64,000 nucleotides of DNA from Clytia hemisphaerica. Its lineage: Eukaryota; Cnidaria; Hydrozoa; Leptothecata; Clytiidae. Positions 44,101 to 53,270 of the stretch are shown here, piece by piece. Within the stretch, counting starts at the first letter, position 1. Each line of letters begins with the position of its first letter. The stretch spans positions 578,688 through 642,687 of the forward strand of contig CACVBU010000993.1 in the NCBI GenBank assembly GCA_902728285.1, written 5' to 3'. The notes under the pieces are model-generated. The model was not told where the DNA came from, ran no database searches, and saw only the letters and a list, made by a program, of their open reading frames with translations. Position numbers and translations under genes: made by a program.

Positions 44101-47100
44101 AACGTCGATCCTGAGAGATTCTAAAAAAGAAAAAAAGTCGAATCTAAGTTGGTAGTTCTATGCTGATGCTTGGTTTTTGAAGAGATAAACTGAAACGGTG
44201 GAGTTTACTTTTGAGAATATCTATCAGAATTTAAAGAACTAGAATATTTTATTTCTATTTTCAACTTTGATCTAATATATGTCGTTCTTCCACATTCTTG
44301 TTTCTAGGTCCTTTTTTTTCAACTAGTTTAATTAGTAAAAAATGCTCAGATGTGCTGTACTCTCAGGTATCTAAAAGCCGGGGGGGGTTGTAATAAGCGC
44401 GCTGGGGCTTAAAAATAAAAATAATAATGTCCTGGGTAGAAAAATTTCGAGCAATCAATTGGCGGGGGACGCTCATTAGGTACCCGAGAGTATTTAGGTG
44501 GTAGAATCTTTTCGAAAGAATGGTAAAATTAAGGTCAAACCAACAGACTTTACTCGGGTTTGGTGCTAAAAGGTTACTCGTGAGAATGGGAAAATAAGAT
44601 CCAACCAACAGACCGTTGAGCCTACCTCAGTCAGGTTGACGACTTTGTCGGTGCTTTCAGGTGTGAAGACTGGCGGGTTGTCATTGATATCGTTGATGAT
44701 AATATCCACTTTTTGATAAGACTGTAATTATAAAAAAAACAATAATGGTCCGTCCATCGAGCTATCGCGTTGGAATCTTAGGTTACCGTAGCGGTTTCGA
44801 TCCCCGGTTCGCACCAACTCGGTGAATATATAGATTGAATAAGGTTATCTGATCTAAGAAGTAAATAACTGGGAGCTGAGAGTAGGTGCTCTATCTCAGC
44901 ATTCTATATCTCCCAGGTATAAGATCAACAGAGAACGAAACCATGCTTCACTCTAAAGGAAAACGAAACTTTAATAACATCTAACCTTTTGACTAGGGTT
45001 TCTTCCTTCTGCAGCCACGATTTTAAAAGATATAACATTATTGTCCTAGAAAACAGTATGAGTTTAAAGTTAGTTAACATTAGAAGTATAAGGTTGGTTT
45101 GAATAAGATGCACTTTTAAGTAAAAAAAAACACTAGAAGAAAACGAGAATCCGTAAAAATGGCTGCCGTTGTTAACCCATTAAGTGCCACTTGAATCATA
45201 TCGTCCGATAGTCTGGAGCTAGGAGCACCTTGAGAAATGCCGCCCTGTTTTTTGACCCGCCCGAATAAAAAAACAAGATCGGCATGTTTTTCTTAATTGG
45301 GGTGTGTACGCGCATTTATTGAGATCAAAAAATATTTAAACTTTTGAAGTTGTGGCATTTAGTGGGACTACCCAGCAGGTACACAACAACGTTTTTTCAA
45401 CGTTCATCTAACGTTATTTAGAGGTTCTGTACGGACTGGGTACTGGGACCAACTGTGCATGGTTCTTACCAAAGATTCTTTGTCAATGATTCTTGCAGTT
45501 TTCAAGTCGCCATTTTTGGGATCGATTTGAAAATATCCATTGGTGTCACCTTCGATGGAATAAACAATCTCGTCTCCCTCGTAGTCCGTGGCCGTTGAAC
45601 GTAAAATGAACGTTCCTAAAACGTACAGGAGGAGAAAAATTTATTATCTCAGTGCTCAAAGGTCTCTAGCGGATTTTCTTCTCGAGTTTATAAAAAGGCT
45701 TTATCGGTCTCATACATAATGTTTCCCACGCCTGCAACCGTACAAAATCCTGTTTACATGGCCCCGGCGAGCAATCTTAAAGATAGAGGGCCAAAATTTG
45801 AAAAAAAAAAAAAAGATATGGAAGAAAATTTCTCATTTTTTGCACAAACACCCTAAAAATGCTATGTAACCTTTTCCTAAACATCGGAAAATTAACATGA
45901 AAAAGCGAGGTTTTTAAGTTCAATTTTTTAAGGTTTTTTAAGGTTTTTATTTGGGGAGTTTCTAAACATCGACCAGAAATGGCGACCACGACCAGCGACC
46001 ACGACCGGCGACCAGATAAATTTGGGTTATCGAGTTTACCTGCTCTCTCCACCGTAGAGAACGTCCAAATCGAGTCCTGATGTGGCTTTCAAATAAACCA
46101 CTGAGCACGTGGCTGAGAATTACTCTAGCTAGAGAATACTAAAAGTGACTTTTGACGTTACCAGTCATTTTCTAGACAAAGTGACACTTTTTGACAAAAA
46201 TATTGACAGGGTAATTAAGTGTGATGCCTGTAAACTTTATTACACCAAATATTTTAATTGTACCGAATGAGATGCCTTTATTATGAATAGATAGAAATTG
46301 TCAGTAGGAAAAAGCTGGGAAGGCCAGTTTTAGAGATTTCAATCTCATCAATTATTATATTGTCCTTACATTGCCAAAATGACTTATTTTGACAAAATAA
46401 TGATCTGATGATCAAATTTAAAGCTTCCTAAATAAATTCCAGCACAAATTTTGTCACCAATTAATTTGATGCCGAAAATACAAAAGGATAGAAATTGACA
46501 CTCTATTCAAGCTCCAAGAGCGTTGAAATGGCTGCTCTACACGTTTTGCACGTGGCTTTGTAATCACTGTAGGTGAGACAGGGGTGAGCTTTACTCTTCA
46601 ATTCGATAAATAAATGATCATAAGAGAAAGACTCTACGGTGGAGAAAGAGGAAAAACTCGATAACCCAACTTTATCTGGTCGCCGGTCGTGGTCGCTGGT
46701 CGTGGTCGCCATTTCTGGTCGATGTTTAGAAACTCCCTTTTATTTGATCTGTTTTAAAGATTTTGAAGATATTTTCCCCTAGATGGGGCCCATGATTTGG
46801 GACTGGGAAGGGCACTGTTGACTTAATAATATCCGCGATAATATTTTTATTGTAGTGTAAGAGTGTGACAATCACATGTTTGGTAGCGTGAGTCACTGAC
46901 CAAATAAAGTTGTTTTTTTAACCGATACATCAATGAATTCTGGTTGACATCAATCAGAGAATTTTGAATAATTTATGAGTTGATTGATTGTGGCTTTTTA
47001 CCGCTATTCTCATAAAGTAATTAAGTAAAGGCTGTTCTTTTACCCGACTTTATATTTTTTAGATATTATTTAGTCTAGGAACAGACTGTTCTTGCATAAA

Positions 47101-47668
47101 ATGAAGAATATTAGGTTACGAGGACAATTCAAAACAATAGAATTTTATTTTTCGCTACAGGATTAAATGACCCTACCCAGAAACACCGGAAAAATATAAA
47201 AAGTGTGTATCATAAAAATTCAAAAACGGTTAAAAAACTGGTTGCCAATTGGTCTTTTTTCTGTCTTTCCGTACATAATGTACACTCTCTTATTCGACTT
47301 TCTACTATTCGATAATATTGAAAGCCACCCGTTAACAAGAAGCTCTCCTAAACGACGCTTTATTAATCGTTACATTCCATTATTCGATAATATTGAAAGT
47401 CACCGTCAACAACAAACTCTCATAAACGGCACTCTACTATTTGATACGGTCCCTTATTCGATGAAAATCCAATTCCCCTTGGAAATCGAATTAACGTACT
47501 AGAGCATCAACTGACAAAAAAACTTTAAAATATCTTACCAACTGGTTGCTCTTCGTTGATCGATTTCGCTCGCTTCTCTTGACTGAATTGTGGTAATCGG
47601 TTGGTCTTTGCTCCACCTATAATCCCTACAAGGATAATTAACCACAATGCTTTGCAATGAGAAGACAT
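31819..47668 (-). CDS. Transmembrane cadherin, six repeats, 22 exons
   Basis: Exons (minus): 47668-47539, 45615-45470, 45045-44986, 44721-44626, 44120-44022, 43443-43342, 42782-42651, 42235-42053, 41647-41459, 41319-41281, 41123-40995, 40324-40175, 39709-39516, 38216-38087, 37522-37337, 37065-36929, 36457-36392, 35886-35818, 35042-34797, 34459-34379, 34043-33920, 32181-31819. All introns have GT..AG borders and phases fit throughout, giving 1016 residues. Signal peptide 1-22. Repeats EC1-EC6 span about 44-680, with calcium-linker motifs DINDNPPVF (123), DEDDNGAKF (233), DTNDNPPIF (342), DKNDHKPVF (456) and DVNDNFPVF (562). The second and fourth are degenerate, and EC6 has none. A membrane-adjacent domain (about 680-785) recalls CDH23/PCDH15-type cadherins (inference). 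Membrane span about 799-822, then a Ser-rich cytoplasmic tail without an obvious catenin-binding motif. Likely calcium-dependent adhesion or signalling. Confidence 0.95.
32290..33210. repeat. Inverted-end element in the last cadherin intron, with internal direct repeats
   Basis: AACTCGTTTTTTGGACCTAC near the left is matched by an inverted, interrupted counterpart near 33158-33208 (GGTAGGTCCAT, and AAACGAGTT). Inside, about 100 bp (AGGTAAAAGATGGTTCAAGC onward) is repeated directly at about 32595 and 32843. Four or more CGTT units occur at about 32347. Confidence 0.55.
34797..37065 (-). CDS. Cadherin exons 16-19: end of EC6, membrane-adjacent domain, membrane span
   Basis: Exons 37065-36929, 36457-36392, 35886-35818 and 35042-34797 carry residues about 656-827. 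After the last EC6 strand (NAQVTITIE) comes a region with no calcium motif (SVVLFMKAKTAIVVANED, IARQLRQLLEYNVHVDDIEG, YIFHAYRFDNYKVVPANEII). The alternation of a beta strand, an amphipathic helix and an HVDDIEG turn is the pattern of the membrane-adjacent domain of CDH23/PCDH15-like cadherins. Then an acidic stem (SEEDDKKNQ) and the membrane helix IIYAVLGFSALIVIFGIIGI followed by the RSRRR stop-transfer. Confidence 0.8.
36010..36166. repeat. Hairpin MITE copy 3, in cadherin intron 17
   Basis: 157-bp near-perfect palindrome of the same family as 9733-9860 and 12963-13119, with TATTCATGATATTCATGACG at the left end and the inverse at the right. Confidence 0.9.
38582..38960. repeat. hAT-like MITE with CCCGGG ends and 8-bp ATCTTAGA duplication, cadherin intron 13
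   Basis: The ends CCCGGGGGGGGGGGCACTC and the inverse (GAGTG, C-run, CCCGGG) are flanked by ATCTTAGA at 38574-38581 and 38961-38968. An 8-bp duplication is the hAT hallmark. Internally, CCTACCCTTACAGTGCA or a variant recurs four or five times, always in the same orientation. Confidence 0.9.
39059..39433. repeat. CACGT-T-run family MITE, word AAGCATA, cadherin intron 13
   Basis: TA on both sides. Left end CATG, T-run, ATAAGCATAA; right end TTATAAA, A-run, CATG. The interior repeats AAGCATA-type words at least eight times. In the other copies this slot is AAGAACA, ATTCTTA or GTTTCTTA. 375 bp. Confidence 0.85.
39726..39826. repeat. AACGTT-word MITE, cadherin intron 12
   Basis: About 100-bp palindrome beginning with TTGGCACACAACGTTGTTTC and ending with the inverse of CAGCTGGCACATAACG. 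GTAATCAGT occurs directly on both sides, possibly a 9-bp duplication. The arm words are AACGTT. It starts about 17 nt from the acceptor of exon 13. Confidence 0.8.
40673..40898. repeat. CACGT-T-run family MITE, word AAGAACA, cadherin intron 11
   Basis: TA on both sides. Left end CACGTTTTTTATACG, right end AGAACGTG. The interior has AAGAACAAGTTAAGAACAT and the AGGCTT word. It sits inside one copy of a local duplication that includes the 3' end of exon 11. Confidence 0.8.
40899..40995 (-). repeat. Duplicate of exon-11 donor region
   Basis: The end of exon 11 with its donor (plus strand ACTCACATAGAAACGATAAA, 40989-41008) is repeated as ACTCACGTAGAAACGATAAA at about 40899-40918. Related flanking sequence (TTAATCAGATACGCCAC and TTAATCAGATCCGACAC) also occurs twice. 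The second donor is a decoy, followed by unrelated sequence. Confidence 0.7.
41281..41319 (-). CDS. Cadherin exon 10, 39-nt microexon in EC4
   Basis: Acceptor ACATTTCAG/CC and donor ATT/GTGAGT bracket 13 codons (PDGILKTQSIQLI), phase 0 at both sides. It interrupts DRDE/GEHAKFTYRL, which when joined directly is the canonical start of a cadherin repeat (compare DxDEGxNAxxxY). It is therefore a good candidate for a skipped cassette exon. Confidence 0.65.
42861..43128. repeat. Two tandem 134-bp units in cadherin intron 6
   Basis: The unit begins TGGATGAGGATAATCAAAGC at 42861 and TGGATGAACATCATAAGTGG at 42995. Both contain GGTCCGC-AAC, GAATGAATAC-TGTCGT and GAGTAAT-A-GATCTG. Confidence 0.8.
43192..43294. 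repeat. pogo-like MITE, cadherin intron 6
   Basis: TA/CAGTTGACACTCTCTAATT at the left and the inverse (AATTAGAGGGTGTCAGTTG/TA) at the right. 103 bp. Related to 47278-47512. Confidence 0.8.
43516..43683. repeat. Foldback MITE, cadherin intron 5
   Basis: Inverted arms of about 38 bp: CCATTTCACAGTCGAAATG at the left, with ATGGGTAATCAGGAC inside, and the complements at the right. Confidence 0.8.
45176..45366. repeat. piggyBac-like remnant, cadherin intron 2
   Basis: Left end TTAA/CCCATTAAGTGCCAC; right end GTGGCATTTAGTGGG inverted. The right-hand TTAA is lost. It resembles the ends of 50266-50881 and 62984. Confidence 0.6.
45373..45441. repeat. Short AACGTT-word MITE, cadherin intron 2
   Basis: ACCCAGCAGGTACACAACAA at the left, three AACGTT words, and GTACGGACTGGGTA at the right. 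A diverged member of the family at 39726 and 49025, 30 nt from the donor of exon 2. Confidence 0.6.
45954..46737. repeat. 784-bp long-TIR element with 9-bp duplication, cadherin intron 1
   Basis: Inverted ends of at least 80 bp begin GGGAGTTTCTAAACATCGAC. TTTTATTTG is present exactly at both sides (45945-45953, 46738-46746). The ends include CGACCACGACC repeats in both arms. A 9-bp duplication with long inverted repeats fits Mutator-like elements. No transposase. Confidence 0.9.
47278..47512. repeat. pogo-like MITE, cadherin intron 1
   Basis: CACTCTCTTATTCGACTTTC at the left. The right end (AATCGAATTAACGTACTAGA, then GCATCAACTG) is a diverged inverse of the 43192 element's end. ATTCGATAATATTGAAAG occurs twice directly inside. 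Confidence 0.6.
47539..47668 (-). CDS. Cadherin exon 1, signal peptide
   Basis: ATG at 47668-47666 begins MSSHCKALWLIILVGIIGGA, a good signal peptide. An in-frame ATG lies 13 codons upstream (47707), but its extra residues would bury the hydrophobic stretch, so the second start is preferred. The donor GTTG/GTAAGA splits a Gly codon. Confidence 0.85.
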
Positions 47669-47712
47669 TCTTTTTATTGCTGATACAGATACGTGTATAA
47701 CATTCAATGTAT

Positions 47713-49024
47713 CCCAGAATGCCGTTTTTCCGCGCCGTGTTTTATTGGTTTTACTTGTACTTTTGATTTTTTTGACTAAAATTTATTCAGAAGAAAGGTG
47801 TATTTATGTACAAAAGTTGGTCACAAAAATTTGGCCAAAAATTTCATAAAAACTCAATCTTTTCATTGATTTTTTTTAAACTCAAGGTTCTTAAAACCTT
47901 CCTTCGCTGCCATTATTTTCAATACATAATTTTTTTTTCAAAACTGCAACAATTATGTTTAAAGCCAAGGAACTTGTACCACTGGCGGATTTAAGACAAT
48001 AGGGCAAGTACGTCGGAAACAATATGCGAAGAAGTGCAACAATATGTAATAAAATTAAAATCACAAATCTCTTCCCCTGATAATCTCGACGTGGTCTAAA
48101 ACCGCCTATGCTTGTCAAGACTTTGCTTCTCAACTGCCTATTAGCTCCTCAATAAGCTGCGATATCCAACTGTCAAAAAAACAAAACAAAAGATATCCCC
48201 CATGTGAAAGTGCTTTTTAACAGTTGATTTTTCGCGGTTTCTTCATTAAGTTAAATTTCTTAAGAACATGTATATTTACTTAATTTCTGATGTGATTTTC
48301 ATAGGTTTATCTTAATATACAACATGTGTCTAAACGGAGTGCTTAGGTTTCCTCTATTTGGCGTGATTTCTCTTTCAAGTTTGCAAAATTTTGTTTAAGT
48401 TTGTTCGGTGTTCGGGTTTTAACTGCTTTTTAAAGTTGAATTATTTGATCAAATCTCAGTCAAAATATGTAGTCTTTTTCACCCATTCTAGTGACTGATA
48501 TATTTTACCTTAGATCTTGAACTCGTGCTTTCATTCTTAGATGGTTGCCAAAGTCTGGAATTACCTTTAAATCAAATAAAGTCTATTCTATTCGAGAGTG
48601 AGGGGAAGAAAGGACCTTATTCGCAGCAATCTAAAATCTTACAAAAACGAAGTTTTTCAATTTTGTCAGTGGGTCCAATTGACCCTAAAGTGACTCTAAA
48701 TGGGTCCAGGGCACTCAGTTGTGACTCTCGAGTCCAACCCTGACCCTAACTGGTAGTGACCCAATAAGCGACAAATACGTCACTAAAGAACGTCACATTC
48801 CCGTCTAATCAATAAAAGGGATTTGGCCGTCCAGAACCCCGACCGAAAAAGTGAGTCCACCCCACCCGGATTATTTGACTTGGTTCTAGCCATTAAATAT
48901 CCACTACCGGTTGAAAATTACGCATGCGCAGTATTATGAAATAGAATTGCGAGAAAGGTCCTTACTCCCTGTGGAGTATACAATCCGACGAAAATAAGGA
49001 TAGCATTTTAGGCAAACGTTTGCG
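47713..49024. other. Upstream of the cadherin gene, no gene seen
   Basis: The promoter should lie in the first few hundred bases, but no TATA or initiator stands out. Some GTGACTC-type words recur near 48665-48740. Confidence 0.4.
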
Positions 49025-49133
49025 GTGAACATAACCCAGCTGGCACACAACGTTGTTTTAACGTTCATCTAACGTTATATGGACGTTGTGAACGTTAGAT
49101 AAACGTTGAAACAACGCTGCGTGCCAGATGGGT
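49025..49133. repeat. AACGTT-word MITE
   Basis: Palindrome with ACCCAGCTGGCACACAACG at the left and CGTGCCAGATGGGT at the right. AACGTT is repeated in both arms. Confidence 0.85.
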
Positions 49134-50261
49134 GGTAGACTGATTACCGCCTTCTAGTAAAACTGATCATTTATAAGTGTAGAAGAAGTGTAATGAAGCT
49201 AATTGTTTGCGGTAAAACTTTTTAGCTAAGAATTGAATCAGTTGCAGATGCAGGGCAAGGTCAGTTAGGGAAAGGTACTTCACAACGCGTCTATGTAACA
49301 TCCGTAGTGTCCAATTAGCACGCCTTAAAGGTATAATGAATGACCAAAAGCAGTATACTTTAATGTCAATCGAGCCAAAATGTTATATTGCACGACGTGT
49401 TTAAAATAATTAAGCTCCAATGGAATCTTAGAATGATGAAGTAAAAAAATATTGGCTTCTCTGTTAAAAGCCAACAAGCATAACAATAAAGCCAGCATAC
49501 AACCACCCAGACGATCCAATATCGTGTACTAAAGTCAACTACATTAAAATCAGATTCAGATTTTCTATTCTACTTTTAAACATATGTCCCTCACTTAATT
49601 AGTTAATATCATTAAAAAGAAAAGTATCTAATTACAGCTTCCCTTCACGCGCCAATCGAGCCGTATGTCGGCTTCGAGAAGCAAAAAAATCAAATTTTCG
49701 GCTAATATAAAACAATGGGTATTGTATTAAAAATTGTTCGTTAATTACCCATTAATTTCTGAGCATAAAACAAACTCATTATAACAAGCAATAGATGTAT
49801 TGAATTTCGACTCATAAAAACAGCATTAAAATTTAATAACTTTGATACAGTAAAACTGTTATACTAATGTAGCCTACTTTTTGAATTGATATAAAAATCT
49901 CATGTTCGCACACTGATTCATTTTTTATGAGGTTTTTACGACTTGCTAAACAGATGCTTCAAATATAGAAAGGATTGAAAACAAGTCAATTAGAACAAAA
50001 GCTTTGTGTGGTTTGTTAGAGAGATGAGTTTAGAAAAAAAAATCTGAATTTGCTTTTTTGCGGGAAATCTGACTTCCAGATGTTGTTTTCTCAAAGTGAA
50101 AAAAAATTATCGCGTAAAAAGAAAACTTTTGGAACAAAATTGGAAAAATCTTTTGAAATTTTTCCCTATGAAAAATTTATTTTATTTTATTTTTCATTTA
50201 ACACCTGATTTTATTTGACTTATATTTACTGAAAGAATAATTTAGTTGTTTGGAAGCTTGT
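49134..50261. other. Intergenic, no gene seen
   Basis: Very AT-rich. A short open frame at 49325-49519 (minus) has a hydrophobic start but no further support, so I do not call it. Confidence 0.4.
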
Positions 50262-50265
50262 TTAA

Positions 50266-50881
50266 CCCTTTGAGTGCCAGGGTCTTTTTTTCTAATTTTT
50301 TTTTGAAAAATCGCTAGTTCAAACTTTAAGGGCTTATATCTCCTGATCTAGAAGAAATTAGAAGCTCGTATATAGCTCGTTGGATAGCTTAGAGTCTCTT
50401 CTTTCTTTTGGGCGCCTTCGGCGCCGCCCGATTTAGGAAGGGCGTGGTGGGCGGCGGCCAAGGGGGGGGGGGTAGGTTAGGGAATTAAAGCAGTCAGGCC
50501 CGCTGCGCGGACCTGACTGAACTGATGAAAAGGTGCCCAGTGGTAAAATTTCAAATCAATTCACTAGAAGACAGAATAAAGTAAAACAGGGCCAAATTTG
50601 GAGGTTCTTGGATCACTCGTTGACCAAAAATAGTCAAAAAACGGTCAGAATCTCAAAAAAGTGAATTTTTGTCAATTTTTTGCATTTTTTTGACTTTTTT
50701 GCTTAAAATTTCGCTGGAAAGACTCACTTTTGAATTTTTTTTTGCTTGACCATAAAGGACAACCTAATTCCTACGAGTTCGACCAAAAATAACGATTTCT
50801 AACTCAAACTGGGCATTACAGGAGGGCTTCGCCCTCCTATATAGCCCATGTCGTATATATACGACATCGGCACTTAAAGGG
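50266..50881. repeat. piggyBac-like MITE with GC-rich hairpins
   Basis: TTAA at both borders (50262-50265, 50882-50885). The ends are CCCTTTGAGTGCC and the inverse with one change. Inside are GGGCGCCTTCGGCGCCGCCC, a hairpin around CAGGCCCGCTGCGCGGACCTG-type sequence, AGGAGGGCTTCGCCCTCCT, and a TGTCGTATATATACGACA palindrome. These stand out from the AT-rich surroundings. No ORF. Confidence 0.9.
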
Positions 50882-50885
50882 TTAA

Positions 50886-51522
50886 GAACAGATCGTGAAA
50901 TTGGATTATAATCAGTCGTACAGTGTGTTCTTCCATAAAGGATTTTCCCAGGGAATTACTTATTCTTTTTTTATTCTTGCTTTGTTCTTTGGAAGAAATT
51001 TCGACCTTTGTTGTTGTAGTGTATCTTTTTTTGTATCTTTAAAAAACTTGGAAAAACTTGTCAAAAAACAATGACAAAATACAATTTTATCAACTTCATA
51101 AAGGGTAAACTCCCCCCTCCTTTATAGGGGCAGGGGGTTTCTGGGAGTTCACGATTCCGCTATTCCATCTGTTTCCCCGCAATTTTCAATTTCCGTCACA
51201 CCGTCCGTCCCGTCGAAGCGAGTATCAGATTTTCAATCTTTTTAAATGCAAGATGCCATTAATTAGCAAATCAGCTGTTAATTATACTTGCGTCTGTTTT
51301 AAATACTGTCGTGTAATTATTTATGGTCATTTATCATAGTTGATTTAATGATAAACTTGAGATTAATTTTCGATGAAGCTAAATCAGAACCAATCTAACG
51401 CATCTTTTCATCTTCTGCTACAAGCTTGACCGTAAAATTTAACTGTTAAAATCATCACCCACTAATTTTTTAATACACTTCATGAATCAAAAATGAATTG
51501 TTAAGCTTTACAAGGTGTTGTA
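50886..51522. other. Spacer, no gene seen
   Basis: The stretch at about 51455-51520 recurs at about 51765-51835 on the other side of the next MITE. Confidence 0.5.
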
Positions 51523-51749
51523 CGTTTTTTATAAGACCATACTTTATAAGAACATAAGACTTCGATGGGTAAAATATTAAGAACAAGTTAAGAACATTTT
51601 AAGGCTTCTCGGTCTCTAAAACACCCAATTTCTTAGGAAAATGCACAAAAATAAGAACATTTTAATAACATTTTTAGGCTTATAACTCAAAAATTTAACA
51701 ATATCCACCCGAAGGCTTGAAAAATTTTGGATGCTCAAACGAAAAAAAA
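51523..51749. repeat. CACGT-T-run family MITE, decayed right end, within a local duplication
   Basis: TA/CGTTTTTTATAAG at the left, interior AAGAACA and AGGCTT words, and a degenerate right end near 51735-51749. The flanks TTCATGAATCAAAAATGA and TTCATGAATCAAAGATGG, plus TAAGCTTTACAA-GTGTT, occur once on each side, so a tandem duplication surrounds the insertion. Confidence 0.65.
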
Positions 51750-51864
51750 CTCTAAAAATCACCACTCACTATAAATTTGTATGCAGTTCATGAATCAAAG
51801 ATGGATGTAAGCTTTACAAAGTGTTACATCTTTTAACAATTGGGAAAAATAATACATTTCTATA

Positions 51865-52061
51865 CACGTTTTTTATAAGAACATCTAACATGTTCTTAAC
51901 ATGTTCTTATTTTCACCATCTTTTAAGTAGTTTTGTCCATTTTCCTAAGAAATCGGGTGTTTTAGAGTCCGCAAAGCCTTAAAATGCTCTTAACTTGTTC
52001 TTAACATTTTGGCCATCGAAGTCTTATATTCTGATATAGTTTGTTCTTATAAAAAAACGTG
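51865..52061. repeat. CACGT-T-run family MITE, intact
   Basis: TA on both sides; CACGTTTTTTATAAGAACAT at the left and TTCTTATAAAAAAACGTG at the right. Interior words GTTCTTA and GCCTT. 197 bp; the best-preserved copy. Confidence 0.9.
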
Positions 52062-52139
52062 TACACGATATTCTTTATTCGTCAATGTGTCATACCAAAC
52101 CGCAATCAAAGAACCTAGTTCGGGTTAACTACTCGGGTT

Positions 52140-52174
52140 GCCTCCACTGATGCAAGTTACCCGATCTCACGGTA
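52140..52174. repeat. Single arm of the AACTTGCATCAGT MITE
   Basis: CTCCACTGATGCAAGTTACC, then CGATCTCACGGTA. It matches the right end of 24987-25215; I see no clear left end. Confidence 0.5.
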
Positions 52175-52725
52175 TGAAATAAGCCCTGAATACTAATGTA
52201 TCAACTACTATCGAACAAAACTTGATTTACAAGCGAAGACATCTAACCAAACGACGTTTGATAGCTTGAACGGTTAACTTGATTTTCTTTGTGATGAACT
52301 ATATATAGATGAACCCATAGTCTGTGGCCGGGTCAGAAAAAATTTTATTTTCAACTGGCCGGTTTCCGGAAACACTACATTTTTTTTATTTTCGCCCCCT
52401 TTAAATTTCTTGTTGTGGGCCCTGGTACCTCACTTCAGGTCAGCTCTCCAGCTAGACCCCTATATGTATTTAACCTCGTATTTAACCTTAAGGGCGCCGT
52501 TTTCAAAGTATCTATTACATTAAAGGTCTTTACGTTTTATGTTCCATAAGCCCTACTTTGATTGATAACAGACACCAGTCACCGCAAGAAAGTATCAATC
52601 AAGTTTAAAATACATATTGGAAAGATTAAGTTTTAAATCTGTAAGTGTATTCATTCACACTCTACGATTTGACACAATACAAATTATTCAGTACCGATGA
52701 CATCCGAAAACTTTATATCGCCATA
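52175..52725. other. Spacer, no gene seen
   Basis: No ORF or paired repeat supported. Confidence 0.4.
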
Positions 52726-53134
52726 CACGTTTTTTTATAAGAACAGCCAAAATTTTTGAAGCGTTTGGATTTTCTTAACTTTTTGAGTTTTATACGTTTT
52801 TTTTTATAAGAACAAACTATATAAGAACATAAGGCTTCGAGGCCCAAAAAATTAAGAATATTCTAAGAACATACTAAGGCTTTGGAGACTTAAAAACATG
52901 CAATTTCTTAAGAAATTACATCAAAATGCTCAAAAAATGCTGAAAATAAGAACATTTTAAGAACATTTTTAGGCTTCAAATCCAAAAAACTAAGAACATC
53001 CGAAGGCTTCGAAAATTTTTGACGTTCTTATAAAAAAAACGTGTAAGCCTAAAAATGTTCTTAACTTGTTCTTAACATTTTGGCCAGCGAAGCTTTATGT
53101 TCTTATATAGTTTGTTTTTATAAAAAAAAACGTG
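52726..53134. repeat. CACGT-T-run family MITE interrupted by another of its own family
   Basis: Outer ends CACGTTTTTTTATAAGAAC and the inverse at 53134. At 52795-53043 a second copy with its own ends and TA borders splits it. The outer copy then continues with AGCCTAAAAATGTTCTTAAC, the order expected in an uninterrupted copy. Confidence 0.85.
52795..53043. repeat. Inner CACGT-T-run family MITE
   Basis: Left end CG, T-run, ATAAGAACA after TA; right end GTTCTTATAAA, A-run, CGTG before TA. Interior AAGAACAT and AGGCTT words. 249 bp. Confidence 0.85.
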
Positions 53135-53244
53135 CATTGAATGTCTCCAAGAGTTTTATGATGATTACAATTCACCAATCAAACCAAAGGACAATTTCAA
53201 ATTCATCATACCATTTTGAAGCAGACTGAGTAGCTCCAAGTATT

Positions 53245-53270
53245 AACACCCAACTAACGTTATATGAACG
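53245..53270. repeat. Single arm of the AACGTT-word MITE
   Basis: ACACCCAACTAACGTTATAT, then GAACGTTAG. Fragment only. Confidence 0.4.

Noticed and set aside
44760..44830. Second tRNA-like sequence (GGTTTCGATCCCCGGTTCG)
   Set aside because: A B-box-like word exists, but I found no convincing A box at the right spacing and no tail.
46503..46712. 69-codon minus-strand frame beginning MATTTSDHDRRPD
   Set aside because: It is a translation of the right inverted arm of the 784-bp transposon; the matching frame in the left arm differs.
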